Assembly (NCBI RefSeq): GCF_900187505.1
Contig: NZ_FYDL01000001.1
Coordinates: forward strand, 372,001 to 436,000
Source of the DNA: Pseudomonas sp. Irchel s3h17
Lineage (GTDB): Bacteria > Pseudomonadota > Gammaproteobacteria > Pseudomonadales > Pseudomonadaceae
DNA: 64,000 nt
Direction of reading: 5' to 3'
This document shows, piece after piece, positions 45,109 to 55,066 of the stretch (the first letter of the stretch is position 1; each line of letters begins with the position of its first letter). Both the position numbers and the translations under genes were made by a program. The notes beneath the pieces were generated by a model that saw only the letters and a list, made by a program, of their open reading frames with translations, searched no databases and was not told the origin of the DNA.

Positions 45109-46462
45109 TCAAACCACACTCGTCGAATAGAAAATGACGTAACCCGGTGCAATCGCCGACAGGCTCCAGGTTGTAGGCCAGGACCTGTACCCCCAGGCTG
45201 GCCAGGTCGCTCTCGACACCAAACTCCTCATGCAACAACACACCAATGCGTGTGAAATACCCGGTGGCACCTGTCCTGTCAGTCAAGGGCAGCAGCATCA
45301 GCAGCACCGGGTTGCCACGACCATTACGCACCAGCAACTGCACGTCGAGACCTCGCTGGTGACGCTCCAGCAGACGCACCAGCCGGTCATTGGCGCGGGT
45401 CATTTCCAGGCCGAACAGACACGCATTGAGCCCATGTTGCTGGTTATCCGAAAGGCAACGCTTGAGCTGCCGGCTGAAGTGGTGGGCATCGGCATCCACC
45501 GATTGCAGCACGTGCCGATCACCGTGCAGCAAGTCGGCGATGTGTCCGGCCAGTAGCGCCAGAAGGCTCAGGGTCCGCTCCTGAAAGGCAAAGAACGGCA
45601 TCTGCCGGATCGCCAGGACCGCCAGCAAATGGCCTTCGGCATCGATCAGCGGCACACAGGCCTGCAGCGAGTAGATCTGCGCCAGGCCGCCGGAATCGAT
45701 CAATTCCTGGCGTACGCTGATCAGTTCGCCGCGCTCCAGGCAAAGCCTGATCAAGCCGTCATCGGTGTCCAGGTTCTCCATGGCCCCGATGGTGGCCAGT
45801 GCTTCTGGCTGAACCGTTGTCCGTTGCTCATCCACTCGATACAGCCCGGCCACTCGCAGTGAGCCGTATTGGCCCAGCAACGCCAGGATCGGTCCGGCCA
45901 GGAGCGTCAACGCATCGCCTTCGCCGGGCATGACCCGTAGCTTTTCCCGTAAGCCGAGCAACGCGCTGCGCAGGCTCTGATCACTGCCCGCCACGCGCTG
46001 CTCCAGCAAATCATGGGACACCCGAAGAATCTGGTGAGCGCAGGTGAACTCGTCCAGACGCGACCGGCTGTAGTCGTTGGCCCTCTGCAGGCGCTGCAAA
46101 CGTTGCTGCCACAGATCGTGCACCTCCCCCACCAACATGCCGCACAGCAACAGGCCAACGATGTACGACGGCTCGATCTGTGCGTAGGCGGCGAGCCCGG
46201 CAGAGCGCAGGATGAACAGCGTCATCACCAGCAGCGCGGCACTCGACAAGCCCCGGGCAAAACCGTAACGCACACCGGCCAACAACGGTGCAAATACCGG
46301 CCAGGGGAAGGCGGCATGCATCTGCAGCGGGTCTTCCGGTACCAGCCACAGCCCCAGGCCAATGACCAGTCCCGTGACGACCAGGGTTTCCAGCCAGGAC
46401 ACCGGGCCTCTGGCGCGGGGCGCCAGGCTGTAATCCATGTAGGGAGATTTCATCGCAATCAC
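45086..46462 (-). CDS. pelD: c-di-GMP receptor PelD
   Basis: The 458-aa protein has four N-terminal membrane segments (about 24-115), a GAF domain and a degenerate GGDEF domain. The c-di-GMP site is kept: RGLD (370-373) is the RxxD motif, with Arg165 in DQSLRSA as a candidate second contact. Binding of c-di-GMP to PelD switches Pel synthesis on. ATG overlaps the pelC stop by 4 nt. Confidence 0.93.
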   Translation of the reverse strand: MIAMKSPYMDYSLAPRARGPVSWLETLVVTGLVIGLGLWLVPEDPLQMHAAFPWPVFAPLLAGVRYGFARGLSSAALLVMTLFILRSAGLAAYAQIEPSYIVGLLLCGMLVGEVHDLWQQRLQRLQRANDYSRSRLDEFTCAHQILRVSHDLLEQRVAGSDQSLRSALLGLREKLRVMPGEGDALTLLAGPILALLGQYGSLRVAGLYRVDEQRTTVQPEALATIGAMENLDTDDGLIRLCLERGELISVRQELIDSGGLAQIYSLQACVPLIDAEGHLLAVLAIRQMPFFAFQERTLSLLALLAGHIADLLHGDRHVLQSVDADAHHFSRQLKRCLSDNQQHGLNACLFGLEMTRANDRLVRLLERHQRGLDVQLLVRNGRGNPVLLMLLPLTDRTGATGYFTRIGVLLHEEFGVESDLASLGVQVLAYNLEPVGDCTGLRHFLFDECGLNDQQVDV

Positions 46463-46977
46463 TCGAACCGAAGGGCGTCAACCAGCGGTTCGATCACCTG
46501 CTGTGCCGTGCCGGCAAGGCTTTCACGGGACCAGCCCGCCCGCGCCCCGCTTTTGCTCCAGAGCACACGGCCACTGCGGACGTCCATCACACGCAGGCTG
46601 ACACCCACCGCCGGTTCGCCATCCAGACCGCTTTTGTACTGCCACTCCTCGACACTGCCCGTGATCACGTAGTCGAGCTGCTCGGCGCGCGCCCAGTCCA
46701 GGGCGCCGGCCAGGCGTTCGTTGTCATCCATCAGGGCCTGCTCACCTTGAGTGCTGAGCGGGTAGACGCGTGGCTGCAGTCCATGGCGGCTGATCGCACT
46801 GAGCAGGATCTGCTCGCTGCGCTCACCGGCTTGTGGTGTCTGCGAATAGTTGACCATGGGCAGAATGCCCCACTGTGCATGACGCGGCAGGTTCGGGCCG
46901 GCGTCACCGGTAAAGCGGGTGCAGCTGGCGATCAGCAAGACCGCCAGGCCCAGACTCAGATTACGGATCAATTGCAT
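46459..46977 (-). CDS. pelC: Pel outer-membrane lipoprotein PelC
   Basis: The 172-aa lipoprotein begins MQLIRNLSLGLAVLLIASC, with the lipidated Cys at residue 19. It forms the periplasmic ring that funnels Pel to PelB. A longer frame starts at 47004, but its nine extra residues (MEFLEEHQA) would precede the signal peptide; ATG 46977 gives the family's usual length. Confidence 0.9.
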   Translation of the reverse strand: MQLIRNLSLGLAVLLIASCTRFTGDAGPNLPRHAQWGILPMVNYSQTPQAGERSEQILLSAISRHGLQPRVYPLSTQGEQALMDDNERLAGALDWARAEQLDYVITGSVEEWQYKSGLDGEPAVGVSLRVMDVRSGRVLWSKSGARAGWSRESLAGTAQQVIEPLVDALRFE

Positions 46978-47006
46978 CGCTTGATGTTCCTCTAGAAATT
47001 CCATGA

Positions 47007-50000
47007 TCAGCGCCCAACGCGCACGCTGTAGCTCACACCCAGGGTTCCGCCCGCCTGCCCGTTGCCGCCTTGTGGCTCGGATTGGTAGCCCGCGGTGAAG
47101 GCCAATTCGTCATTACCCAGTACTTCCATGCCCATTCCGGTGTTGATGCCGTAGTTGACGGTTTGATCCAGCCACTGCCAGCCGACCGTCACATCCACCA
47201 GCCAGGTGTACTGTGGGTGCGCCCGGCTCAGCGCGCCCGGCATGCCTCGACGCCAGGTACTGCCGACATACAGCAGGCCGTAACGGCTCTGCAGCAGGTC
47301 GCTGGCGACCACCGTGGGTTGATCGAGGGGATTTTCAGGGTCTGGCAACTCGACCCTCACCGGACCACCGTTGTTGCTGGACAACGAGTCCAGGGTGCGA
47401 TCGTCCACCTGGTTGTGCTGGTAGGCGACGCCACTGCGCAGGGTCCAGGCAGGTCCTTCGAACTGCAGCGTGTGGCCGTACTCCGCCTTCACATCCTGAC
47501 CATTGCCCAGCGCGTCGCCACCCCGGGTGGAGAATGACTTCTGGGCCACCTCCCAACTGAGCTGGTCACGGGCGGTCAATCCATGACGGCCACCCAGCCG
47601 GACGCCGTCGTACTGCCCGAATGTGCGCATCAGGCCACTGTCCTCACTCTTGCGCTGCCAGTCGAAACCGGCTTCGAGCTCGTCACCCGCACCCAGTTGC
47701 CAATGGCGGCTGAGGCCGAAACCGTTGCGGTCATCGTCCTGGCGCTGGCTGGTATCGAGGACCAGCGTGTAATGACCTCGCTCCACTTGCCGCTGCAGGG
47801 TCAGCTCGGCGTTACGCTCCTCCCCCAGGCGCGATGAGATCAGTTGATCGCTGTCGTAGGTGCCCTGCTCCAGCTCAAGATTGGCGTGCCACTGATCACC
47901 CAGGCTTTGAGCGACCCGCAGACGCGGCCCGTTGAATTCGAGCCCACCGAAATCCTGTCCATGCCAGGCCAGCTGTGCCCCCTGCGGCGTGCGCTCGTGA
48001 CCTTCCACCGCCTGCCGCCGCAGCTGCTCACGGATGGCCCGGGGTTGCTCATCACCCAGCGAGGACAGGCTTACACCCAAGGCCTCGCTGTGCCGTCCCA
48101 GGCGACTGAGGGCCTGGGCGCGCTGCGCCGGGTTCAGATCGGCATTGCCCAACAGCGCTTCGACCTGGGCCGTGTTACGGCTGCGCAGGGCTTCCTGAAT
48201 CTGCTCGTAACGCTCAACCTGCAAACCCTGGCCGCGTGCCCACGCCAGCCATTGGTCCTTTTGCGCGGGCTGATTGGAAGCATCGAGGCGCGCCAGCAGA
48301 CGTTCGAACCACAACTGCAACATGGCCGGCGAACCGTCCTGCCACTGCAGCACCTGTTGCTGAGCCTTGCGCGGCGAGTAGCTGGTGGCCACCAGGCGTA
48401 GCCAGGTGGTGTAACGTTCGGAAGAGGGTCGCGGCGTGTCGCTTTCAAGGTCGCGTATCAACTTCAAGCGCAGGCGCTGAGCCGTGTCCTGATAACCGGC
48501 GCTTTCCAGCGCATCGGCATAAGCCGCCTGTACCAGCCAGTCCTGAGGATGGGCCTTGAGGTGCAGGCGATACCAGGCCAGGGCCTCGCGGTTACGGCCG
48601 AGCAGTTGACTGGCACTGGCAAACACCAGCCACAGATCCGGGTCCTGGCGTGCCGGTGCGCGCCATTTGCTCAGCAGTGGCCTGAGCTCGGCGACGTTGC
48701 CCTGATCCACGTACAACCACATCAGGCGTTCGCGAAACGGGTTGTCGTCGGGATACAACTCCAACGCCGCCAGGTACAGCTGTTGCGCCTCATCGAAACG
48801 CCCCTTCTCCACGGCCAAGGCACCACGCACCGCCAGGACCTGGGCCAGGTTGTAGATGGCCGGATACTGCTCGGCGGCGTCGAGCAGCGCAGTGATCTGC
48901 GGCCAGTCCTGAAGTTCCTGGGCCTGTTGTAACGCCTGAATCAAGGACTGTGATGGGTGATCGCGTTGCCAGCTGGCAATCAACAGGTCCAAGGCACGCT
49001 GCGGATCGCGGACACGGTAGAGGGCGACAAGCCGATCTTCATCGGAGCGGCTGAGCGAACCTTCGAGACTCAATAGTTGTTCAAGAGCCTCTTGCAGTGC
49101 ATCGTCCAGCTCCAGATCCCAGGCCAGTACCGCCCGTGCTCGCCAATAGCGCTCATCCGCGATGGCGCGGTCATCCACGTGCAATACCTGCCAGGCAGCC
49201 TGGTTATCGAACAGTTTCAGGTAGGTACGGGACCAGTCCAGCCGTTCGGGGAGGGTCAGTGCGAAATGCGTCGACAGGTTCTCGTAGGCCATCGCCTTGG
49301 CCGTCAGCTGTCCGGTACTGTCCAGGTTCAGCAGCAACTTGCTCCAGGCCAGGCGATGCGAGGGGTACTGATGCAAGTATGCCCGTAGCCAGGCTTCAGA
49401 CTGCTCCGGGGTGCCCCGCGAGTCATGGCTGTAAACCAACGCCTCAAGCTCGGCATCGGACAGTGCTCGCTGGTCCTTGATAACGGCCAGCAACGGGATC
49501 GCGCGGTCAAAGTCGAACTGGTGCATCGCCAGACGCCAGGCACGCTCGCGGATCTCGGGGTGTTCCTCCAGCGCCAACAGCCGGGTCCAGTAGTCCAGAG
49601 CCTCGTCCAGCTCGCCATGCCAGTGCGCGAGAAGGCCCAACTGCTCAAGCACGTACGTGTCGTGCGGGTGCTCGTTCAACAGTTGCCGGCCGCTCTCCCT
49701 GGCACCAGGCAAGTCACCCAGCGCCAGGCGCAGGCGGAAGTCTTTGCCCAGTCGGTCGGGGTTGTCCGGCTGCAGGGTGCGCCACCGCTCAAGAAACTGC
49801 ATGGCCAACGCGGGACGCGTGTTCGCCAGCGCAATATCGGCGCCCTGCTCCAACCAGGCGGCATCGATGGGTGGCCCCTCCAGCCCGTCGAGTTCATCAG
49901 CCAGCACCTCTATCGCTTGCTGGCCGCGTCCGCTCGCCAGCAGGCTGTCGAAGGCCTGCCGCGCATATTGGCGACGGTCCCCGGGATGCTCGCTGCCCTG

Positions 50001-50573
50001 CCAGAGTTGCACATAGATGTCGGCGGCACGCTTCGGCTGTTCCCCGGCCAGGTACCACTGCGCTGCGGCATCAAGCGATGCCCTGCGCTGCGGCGGATCG
50101 CGGCTGGCCAGCTCTTCATAGACCTGCGCGGAAATCGCCGGTGCCTGCAGGCGCAGCGCCAGCCTGGCCAGGCGCTGCAGTTGCACCACGGGCAATGACT
50201 GACGATCGATCGCCTCCAGCCGCGCCCGCTGCTCGAGGGCCTCGTGAGCACCGGCCACCGCCAGGCTGTCGAGCTCAAGCCGGTAGTAATCAAGCAGTGC
50301 CGGCACCGGTCGCGGCCAGCTCTCCAGGTAACGACGAGCCTTGACGGTGTCACCGAGCTGGATCAGCAGGTCCACCAGTTGCAGACGCAATCGGTCATTG
50401 TCCGGACGGGCCATCAACAGCAGCGCGGCATAGTTGGCCGATACCGCGTCCGGTTGACGACTATCAGGGTGGAATACGGCCTCGGGCTGGAAAACCAGGA
50501 GCAACAGACCGCCCACGGCACCGGCAACCACTGCCAGCACCCACGGATTGAGCAGGCGGACGTCCTCAGTCAC
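47007..50573 (-). CDS. pelB: Pel outer-membrane export protein PelB
   Basis: The 1188-aa protein has an N-terminal membrane helix (about 12-27), a long series of TPR repeats (about 40-840) and a C-terminal beta-barrel (about 890-1188, ending in QAGGTLGVSYSVRVGR). It is the porin and scaffold through which Pel leaves the cell. It overlaps pelA by 8 nt and is 2 bp from the longer pelC frame. Confidence 0.95.
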   Translation of the reverse strand: MTEDVRLLNPWVLAVVAGAVGGLLLLVFQPEAVFHPDSRQPDAVSANYAALLLMARPDNDRLRLQLVDLLIQLGDTVKARRYLESWPRPVPALLDYYRLELDSLAVAGAHEALEQRARLEAIDRQSLPVVQLQRLARLALRLQAPAISAQVYEELASRDPPQRRASLDAAAQWYLAGEQPKRAADIYVQLWQGSEHPGDRRQYARQAFDSLLASGRGQQAIEVLADELDGLEGPPIDAAWLEQGADIALANTRPALAMQFLERWRTLQPDNPDRLGKDFRLRLALGDLPGARESGRQLLNEHPHDTYVLEQLGLLAHWHGELDEALDYWTRLLALEEHPEIRERAWRLAMHQFDFDRAIPLLAVIKDQRALSDAELEALVYSHDSRGTPEQSEAWLRAYLHQYPSHRLAWSKLLLNLDSTGQLTAKAMAYENLSTHFALTLPERLDWSRTYLKLFDNQAAWQVLHVDDRAIADERYWRARAVLAWDLELDDALQEALEQLLSLEGSLSRSDEDRLVALYRVRDPQRALDLLIASWQRDHPSQSLIQALQQAQELQDWPQITALLDAAEQYPAIYNLAQVLAVRGALAVEKGRFDEAQQLYLAALELYPDDNPFRERLMWLYVDQGNVAELRPLLSKWRAPARQDPDLWLVFASASQLLGRNREALAWYRLHLKAHPQDWLVQAAYADALESAGYQDTAQRLRLKLIRDLESDTPRPSSERYTTWLRLVATSYSPRKAQQQVLQWQDGSPAMLQLWFERLLARLDASNQPAQKDQWLAWARGQGLQVERYEQIQEALRSRNTAQVEALLGNADLNPAQRAQALSRLGRHSEALGVSLSSLGDEQPRAIREQLRRQAVEGHERTPQGAQLAWHGQDFGGLEFNGPRLRVAQSLGDQWHANLELEQGTYDSDQLISSRLGEERNAELTLQRQVERGHYTLVLDTSQRQDDDRNGFGLSRHWQLGAGDELEAGFDWQRKSEDSGLMRTFGQYDGVRLGGRHGLTARDQLSWEVAQKSFSTRGGDALGNGQDVKAEYGHTLQFEGPAWTLRSGVAYQHNQVDDRTLDSLSSNNGGPVRVELPDPENPLDQPTVVASDLLQSRYGLLYVGSTWRRGMPGALSRAHPQYTWLVDVTVGWQWLDQTVNYGINTGMGMEVLGNDELAFTAGYQSEPQGGNGQAGGTLGVSYSVRVGR

Positions 50574-53379
50574 AGATGAGTTGCCCCTGGCTCACCTGCT
50601 TGAGGGGCAGTTGAAAATGCCAGAGGCCGGCAGCGGCCGTGCCGGCAAATCGCTGCCCATCGACTTCTACCCGGCAGGCGGTAGCGGAGCGCACGGAGAA
50701 GTTCAGCTCGACTTGACCGGCGAAGGAAAAGCGCACGCGCCGGGGAGCCAGATAGTGCCAATCCAGCAATGGCAGATTGGCCTCTTCCAGCGCCGGCCGC
50801 GGGTCCCTGTCGGGCCGCAACACCAGCAACGCCCGGTCGCTGCTCAAATGCACGTAGCGCCCCTGGGGCAGATCCCGCACACCCGCCACGCCTTGCGAGC
50901 GCGCCAGGTCCGGCCAGCCCAGTTGCGGGTCCAGGCGCAAGGTGCGCAGTGCATCCATCCCGCGAACCTGCCAGCCGCCGTCGGCGGTGCGGGCCAGGCT
51001 GGCCTGATACAGGCCATGAACGCGATCGAGGTAATCGCTCATCCACAGCGAAATCGGTTGCTGGTCCGTCATGTAGCGGTATATCTCGTTCACGGCCTTG
51101 ATCGAGGCCTGCTTGGTGCCCGAATAGAAGTGGTAATACAGGTGCAGACCGCGCATGCGCCGCGGGCTGTCGGTCAACTCAAAGGTATCGATCAGGTCGC
51201 GAAAGCCGTAATACGGCCCGTTCCACAGATTGGTGTAAACGTTCTCGTTGATGATCGGCGCGTAATACTGCAGGCCACCTTCGGTCGGCCTGAGCAACGG
51301 GCTCAAGCCGGTCAGGGACGGATCGCCCCGGGTCAGCATGGTCTGGGCGCCGTTGACGTTTTTCAGGCCTGAGTCGTAGGCCAGCTTGACGGTGGCAGGT
51401 GATGGCAAGGCGTCGCCCGACCAGAAGATCAGCTTGACCGGCTTGTCAGGGGTGGTCAGGCGCTGGTTGATGTAATCGCGTGAACCCACGACTTCGCGTT
51501 TGAAGTCGATGGTGTCATAGCCCGGAATCGCCATTTTCAAGCCATATGCCGCCGTGAGGTGGGCATTCTTGCGGGCCAGTTCCGGTTGCATGAAAAACGG
51601 ATGGCTAAAGGTATGTGTCGCCACTTCGACTTTCGGCTCGGCAAACAGCTCGCGGGCGATGGGTTCCAACTCCTCGGCCAGGTACGGGTACATGCCCTGC
51701 GGTGACACTTCACCTTCGATCACCGATACCGAGGTAAGGAACGGGTTGGGTCGCACGAAGCCATCCAATACCTGCCTGCCGGCATAGGGCATACCGCGCA
51801 CTTCCGCCCGGGACGGAAAGCCGTCGCCATCGATATGCACGGTGGCAATCCGCCGGCCGTTTTCCGTGGTGGCGTCCGGGCGTGGCAGCGCAGGCAAATG
51901 CAGGGCCGCCTGGAGAAAGGCGAAAGGATTGAGGATCCAGCGTGCGCGCTCGTTGTTCGACTCCAGCAGGTAGGGCGCCAGGGCCAGCCCGCCCCAGTCA
52001 GCGACGGCCACCGGCGAATATTCCTGACCGTTTTCAGCCGTGAGCGATAAAACGGCCTTCGGGCCTCGGGGTAACAGCGAAATCGCCATCAGCTCGCGGC
52101 TTCTGGGCTGAACCGGCGCCTCGAATGCCCCGATCAACGACTGGTCCTGATGGGTGATCCGCAAGGTTTGCAGGCCCGGCGCCGTTGCGCGGTTGAGCCC
52201 CAGGCGCTTGAGCAGCCCCTCGTCTTCAACCGGCAGACCGGCGAAAAAAACCAGCGGAATCTGCTCATCCAGCCGCTGGTTGAGCCAGCGGTTGAATGCC
52301 TGGCGGCCCGGAGGCGGACCGCTGGTCATCCAGGTCAGGATGCCGGCATACAGGCCACTGAAACCCTGCTCCGGCAACGAAGCATCCGCGGCCAGGTAAT
52401 CCACCCGGTAGCCCAGGTATTCCAGCAACCCACCCAGCAGGTTATGCCCGGCGCTGGAGGCCAGGTCACCCTCCCGTGGGTCGTACAACAGCGCAATTCG
52501 ACGCGGCTGAACTTCAATGTTGCTGATGCCCAGGGTGTTCAGCTCAGGGGTGCCGATGTACGGAACGAACCCCTCTTTGCGCAGGCGCTTGGCCAACTGG
52601 CGGGCTTCGTCACGACGGGACGGCGGCAGGTACTCGATCGCCACCAGTGGCGTGCCTTTGGCACGCAGGGGCTGCAATTGGGTGTCCAGCCACTGGCGAT
52701 CCGCCTCGGGTACCGGGCGATAACGCTTGGCAGCCGCATCCCAGCCCGCGTGGATTGACTCCACGGCAACCGCCGACGCCACGCCATCGAGCTGCGGCAG
52801 GACTTCGAAGCCACGGTTGAAAAATAACCGCAGGTCCGGTTGGCGTTGATGCAATTCACGCAGAAAACTGGCCAGTGCCAGGCGCTGGGGTTCTCGCGCC
52901 GACTCGGGCAGTAACTGAAAACTGTCCAGCGTGTCGAGGAACACCCCGGCATACCCGTCCGCCTGCAAGGCTTTGGCGCGGCTGAACAGGTGCTCACGCC
53001 AGGCCGTGGTGGTGAGGTCCATCACCTGGCTGCCCCAGGCGCCATTACGAACAGGGCTGACCGCCTGGGCGAGAGACGCCGTGTCGAGCTCTGCCTGGCC
53101 ACCGTGGAACTCGCCGACCGACAGATAGGCGAACGGCAAGCTGCCCTGGCTGCGCAATGTCTTGACGTCGGCAACGGACAGGTGCCCCGGCTCCACGACC
53201 GCCCAGTCGAACTGGGCCAGTTCCAGGAGCGGGGGCTTGTCGGCATACCAAAAGACCACGCTGCCGGGCGGCGGCAATGCGGCGGCCTGGACGATGGGCC
53301 CTGTCGAACACACCATCAAGGCGGCCAGCAAGCGCTTGAATGCCGAGCAAACACGAGTCCTGCGAAAAGCGTTTTTCAT
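50566..53379 (-). CDS. pelA: Pel deacetylase/hydrolase PelA
   Basis: The 937-aa periplasmic protein has a signal sequence (about 17-33), a GH114-type hydrolase domain (about 40-300; Glu207 in AVAVESIH is the likely acid) and a deacetylase domain with the metal motifs HIDGDGF (Asp517/Asp519) and THTFSHPF (His589, His593). It partly deacetylates Pel and can trim it. It is the first gene of the pel operon; 258 bp separate it from the ToxS-like gene. Confidence 0.95.
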   Translation of the reverse strand: MKNAFRRTRVCSAFKRLLAALMVCSTGPIVQAAALPPPGSVVFWYADKPPLLELAQFDWAVVEPGHLSVADVKTLRSQGSLPFAYLSVGEFHGGQAELDTASLAQAVSPVRNGAWGSQVMDLTTTAWREHLFSRAKALQADGYAGVFLDTLDSFQLLPESAREPQRLALASFLRELHQRQPDLRLFFNRGFEVLPQLDGVASAVAVESIHAGWDAAAKRYRPVPEADRQWLDTQLQPLRAKGTPLVAIEYLPPSRRDEARQLAKRLRKEGFVPYIGTPELNTLGISNIEVQPRRIALLYDPREGDLASSAGHNLLGGLLEYLGYRVDYLAADASLPEQGFSGLYAGILTWMTSGPPPGRQAFNRWLNQRLDEQIPLVFFAGLPVEDEGLLKRLGLNRATAPGLQTLRITHQDQSLIGAFEAPVQPRSRELMAISLLPRGPKAVLSLTAENGQEYSPVAVADWGGLALAPYLLESNNERARWILNPFAFLQAALHLPALPRPDATTENGRRIATVHIDGDGFPSRAEVRGMPYAGRQVLDGFVRPNPFLTSVSVIEGEVSPQGMYPYLAEELEPIARELFAEPKVEVATHTFSHPFFMQPELARKNAHLTAAYGLKMAIPGYDTIDFKREVVGSRDYINQRLTTPDKPVKLIFWSGDALPSPATVKLAYDSGLKNVNGAQTMLTRGDPSLTGLSPLLRPTEGGLQYYAPIINENVYTNLWNGPYYGFRDLIDTFELTDSPRRMRGLHLYYHFYSGTKQASIKAVNEIYRYMTDQQPISLWMSDYLDRVHGLYQASLARTADGGWQVRGMDALRTLRLDPQLGWPDLARSQGVAGVRDLPQGRYVHLSSDRALLVLRPDRDPRPALEEANLPLLDWHYLAPRRVRFSFAGQVELNFSVRSATACRVEVDGQRFAGTAAAGLWHFQLPLKQVSQGQLICD

Positions 53380-53637
53380 AATTCACTTTTTCAATGGCTG
53401 AACCGATACCGTTTACATGCCGGGAAGTAAGACTGCCGGGGGGTAACGACTGCGGGTAAGTTGCGCCATGCCTGCGGCGATGGGGGTGGCTAATGACCGC
53501 GTGAAGTGCTCGCCTCGTCGAATGTTGTCAGTCTTCGAGTGGCGACTTCATCCGGGCAATACAAGAAGAGAGCTATTCAAGGAATAAGTCTCAACTACAT
53601 GAACACTGAGCCTTCGCATTCAACAATTCATGAGTTT

Positions 53638-54195
53638 TTATATACGGCTACTGCGCGTCAGCACCATCACCACGCGGGCCCATGGTTTCAGCGGACTCCT
53701 CCTGCTGCACAACACAAATAGATTTTCACCGACATCAATCGTGTAACGGGTTTCACCCAGTGGCTGCATCCAGTAACTCAAACTGGACTTGGGCTGGAAG
53801 ATAAATAGATCGAGTGAGTTCAATTGTTCTTGACTCATATTATCGGTATTACTCTTGAGGCTACTGTCGACCTCGACCATTAACCGAGAGCCATACTTCT
53901 TCACTCGAAAAGCGCTATAGCGATTCACGACACCGATTTCCGCCCTGGTATCCGCATCGATCACCCGGGTCGCCATGCGTAAATGACTCAAGCCCGAAGG
54001 GCTCAAGTCCAGACTGAATCGAGTCATGACCCAGGTGGGACGTGCATTGATCTGTACTTGCCGCGCGCTCTCGCCATCGCACCAGAGGTCCATCGGCACT
54101 GGTTGCCCCACCGATAAACGCCCCAGCCCAATACCCATCACCCCAACGAGGGCGAAGGCCAGGCACCAGATCGCGTTCACGCTGCGTTTAGTCAT
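53638..54195 (-). CDS. ToxS-like membrane-anchored partner protein (hypothetical)
   Basis: The 185-aa protein has one N-terminal membrane segment (about 8-29) and an extracytoplasmic domain with two cysteines (Cys39, Cys163). No direct homologue comes to mind. Its start overlaps by 8 nt the end of a ToxR-like transmembrane regulator, which is the arrangement of ToxR/ToxS and PsaE/PsaF-type pairs, where the second protein stabilises the first. It is on the same strand as pelA, 258 bp upstream. Confidence 0.7.
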   Translation of the reverse strand: MTKRSVNAIWCLAFALVGVMGIGLGRLSVGQPVPMDLWCDGESARQVQINARPTWVMTRFSLDLSPSGLSHLRMATRVIDADTRAEIGVVNRYSAFRVKKYGSRLMVEVDSSLKSNTDNMSQEQLNSLDLFIFQPKSSLSYWMQPLGETRYTIDVGENLFVLCSRRSPLKPWARVVMVLTRSSRI

Positions 54196-55066
54196 ACAAC
54201 TGCACTCCCACGCAGCGGGACCTGGCCAGTTCCAGCTCTCCTTCGCAGAGGATCGCGTGCTCCCTGTGGTACACCGATATCAGGTACAGGTTTGCGCTAC
54301 TCGACGAGATACCCAGTAACTGCACCAACTGCTGGCTGCGCTGGGCCAAGGTCTGCAACTGGGGGGTTGTAAGGGAGTGCAAGCCATCAGCCGGCACATG
54401 CACGCGCATGCCTTCTATCGTCACCGAGGGGGCGAATACCGGGAGATCGGTGTTCAACACCGGCGTCTGGAAAACGACACCCAGGAAAAAACTGGCGAAG
54501 CCCCACAGGATCAAGGCGATCAGCAGTCCCCAGTATTTATACGTAGACATTGCCCGCGCCAATACGCTCGACGCGCCACGCTCGACAGGCCCGGGTAAAG
54601 CGGTTGAGGGTGCGACAACGCTCTCGACATCCTCAGCTGGCGGCAAGGTTGACGCCGCGCAATCCGGAATGTCGTGGTCAATCTCCGGCGAGCCGGGAGT
54701 CGAAGCCGCCTCCTCCCCGGTTGCTTGCAACGCTCGAGTGCGCACGCCATCGGCGAGCTTGTAGCCCACACGCGGTAGCGTCTGAATGAATTCGCGGCCC
54801 GGTTGGAGTGTCTCCAGGGCCAGGCGCAATTGGCGAATCGACTGGGCAAGGCTGTTGTCGGTGACCTCCAGGCCATACTGACCCCAGGCACCCTCCATCA
54901 ACTCGCGCTTGCGCACCACGGCCCCTCCCGAACGGAGCAACAACGCCAGGCAGCTGCTGGTGGTCGCACCCAGCCGCAAGGGCGCGACGTCCGGTGCATC
55001 CACACGAAACAGCAGGAAGCTGTCCTCATCGAAGACAACCTGCTCATTGATCAACACTCGGCCCAT
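54188..55066 (-). CDS. ToxR/CadC-like transmembrane winged-helix regulator
   Basis: The 292-aa protein has an OmpR-type winged helix at about 15-108 (VVRKRELMEGAWGQYGLEVTDNSLAQSIRQLRLAL, FIQTLPRVGYKL), a flexible linker, one membrane segment (178-200), and a short periplasmic domain with Cys274 and Cys285, so a disulfide is possible. It thus senses outside the membrane and binds DNA directly, as ToxR and CadC do. The 8-nt overlap with the next gene implies a pair. Being just upstream of and co-oriented with pelA it is a candidate pel regulator. Confidence 0.85.
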   Translation of the reverse strand: MGRVLINEQVVFDEDSFLLFRVDAPDVAPLRLGATTSSCLALLLRSGGAVVRKRELMEGAWGQYGLEVTDNSLAQSIRQLRLALETLQPGREFIQTLPRVGYKLADGVRTRALQATGEEAASTPGSPEIDHDIPDCAASTLPPAEDVESVVAPSTALPGPVERGASSVLARAMSTYKYWGLLIALILWGFASFFLGVVFQTPVLNTDLPVFAPSVTIEGMRVHVPADGLHSLTTPQLQTLAQRSQQLVQLLGISSSSANLYLISVYHREHAILCEGELELARSRCVGVQLYD

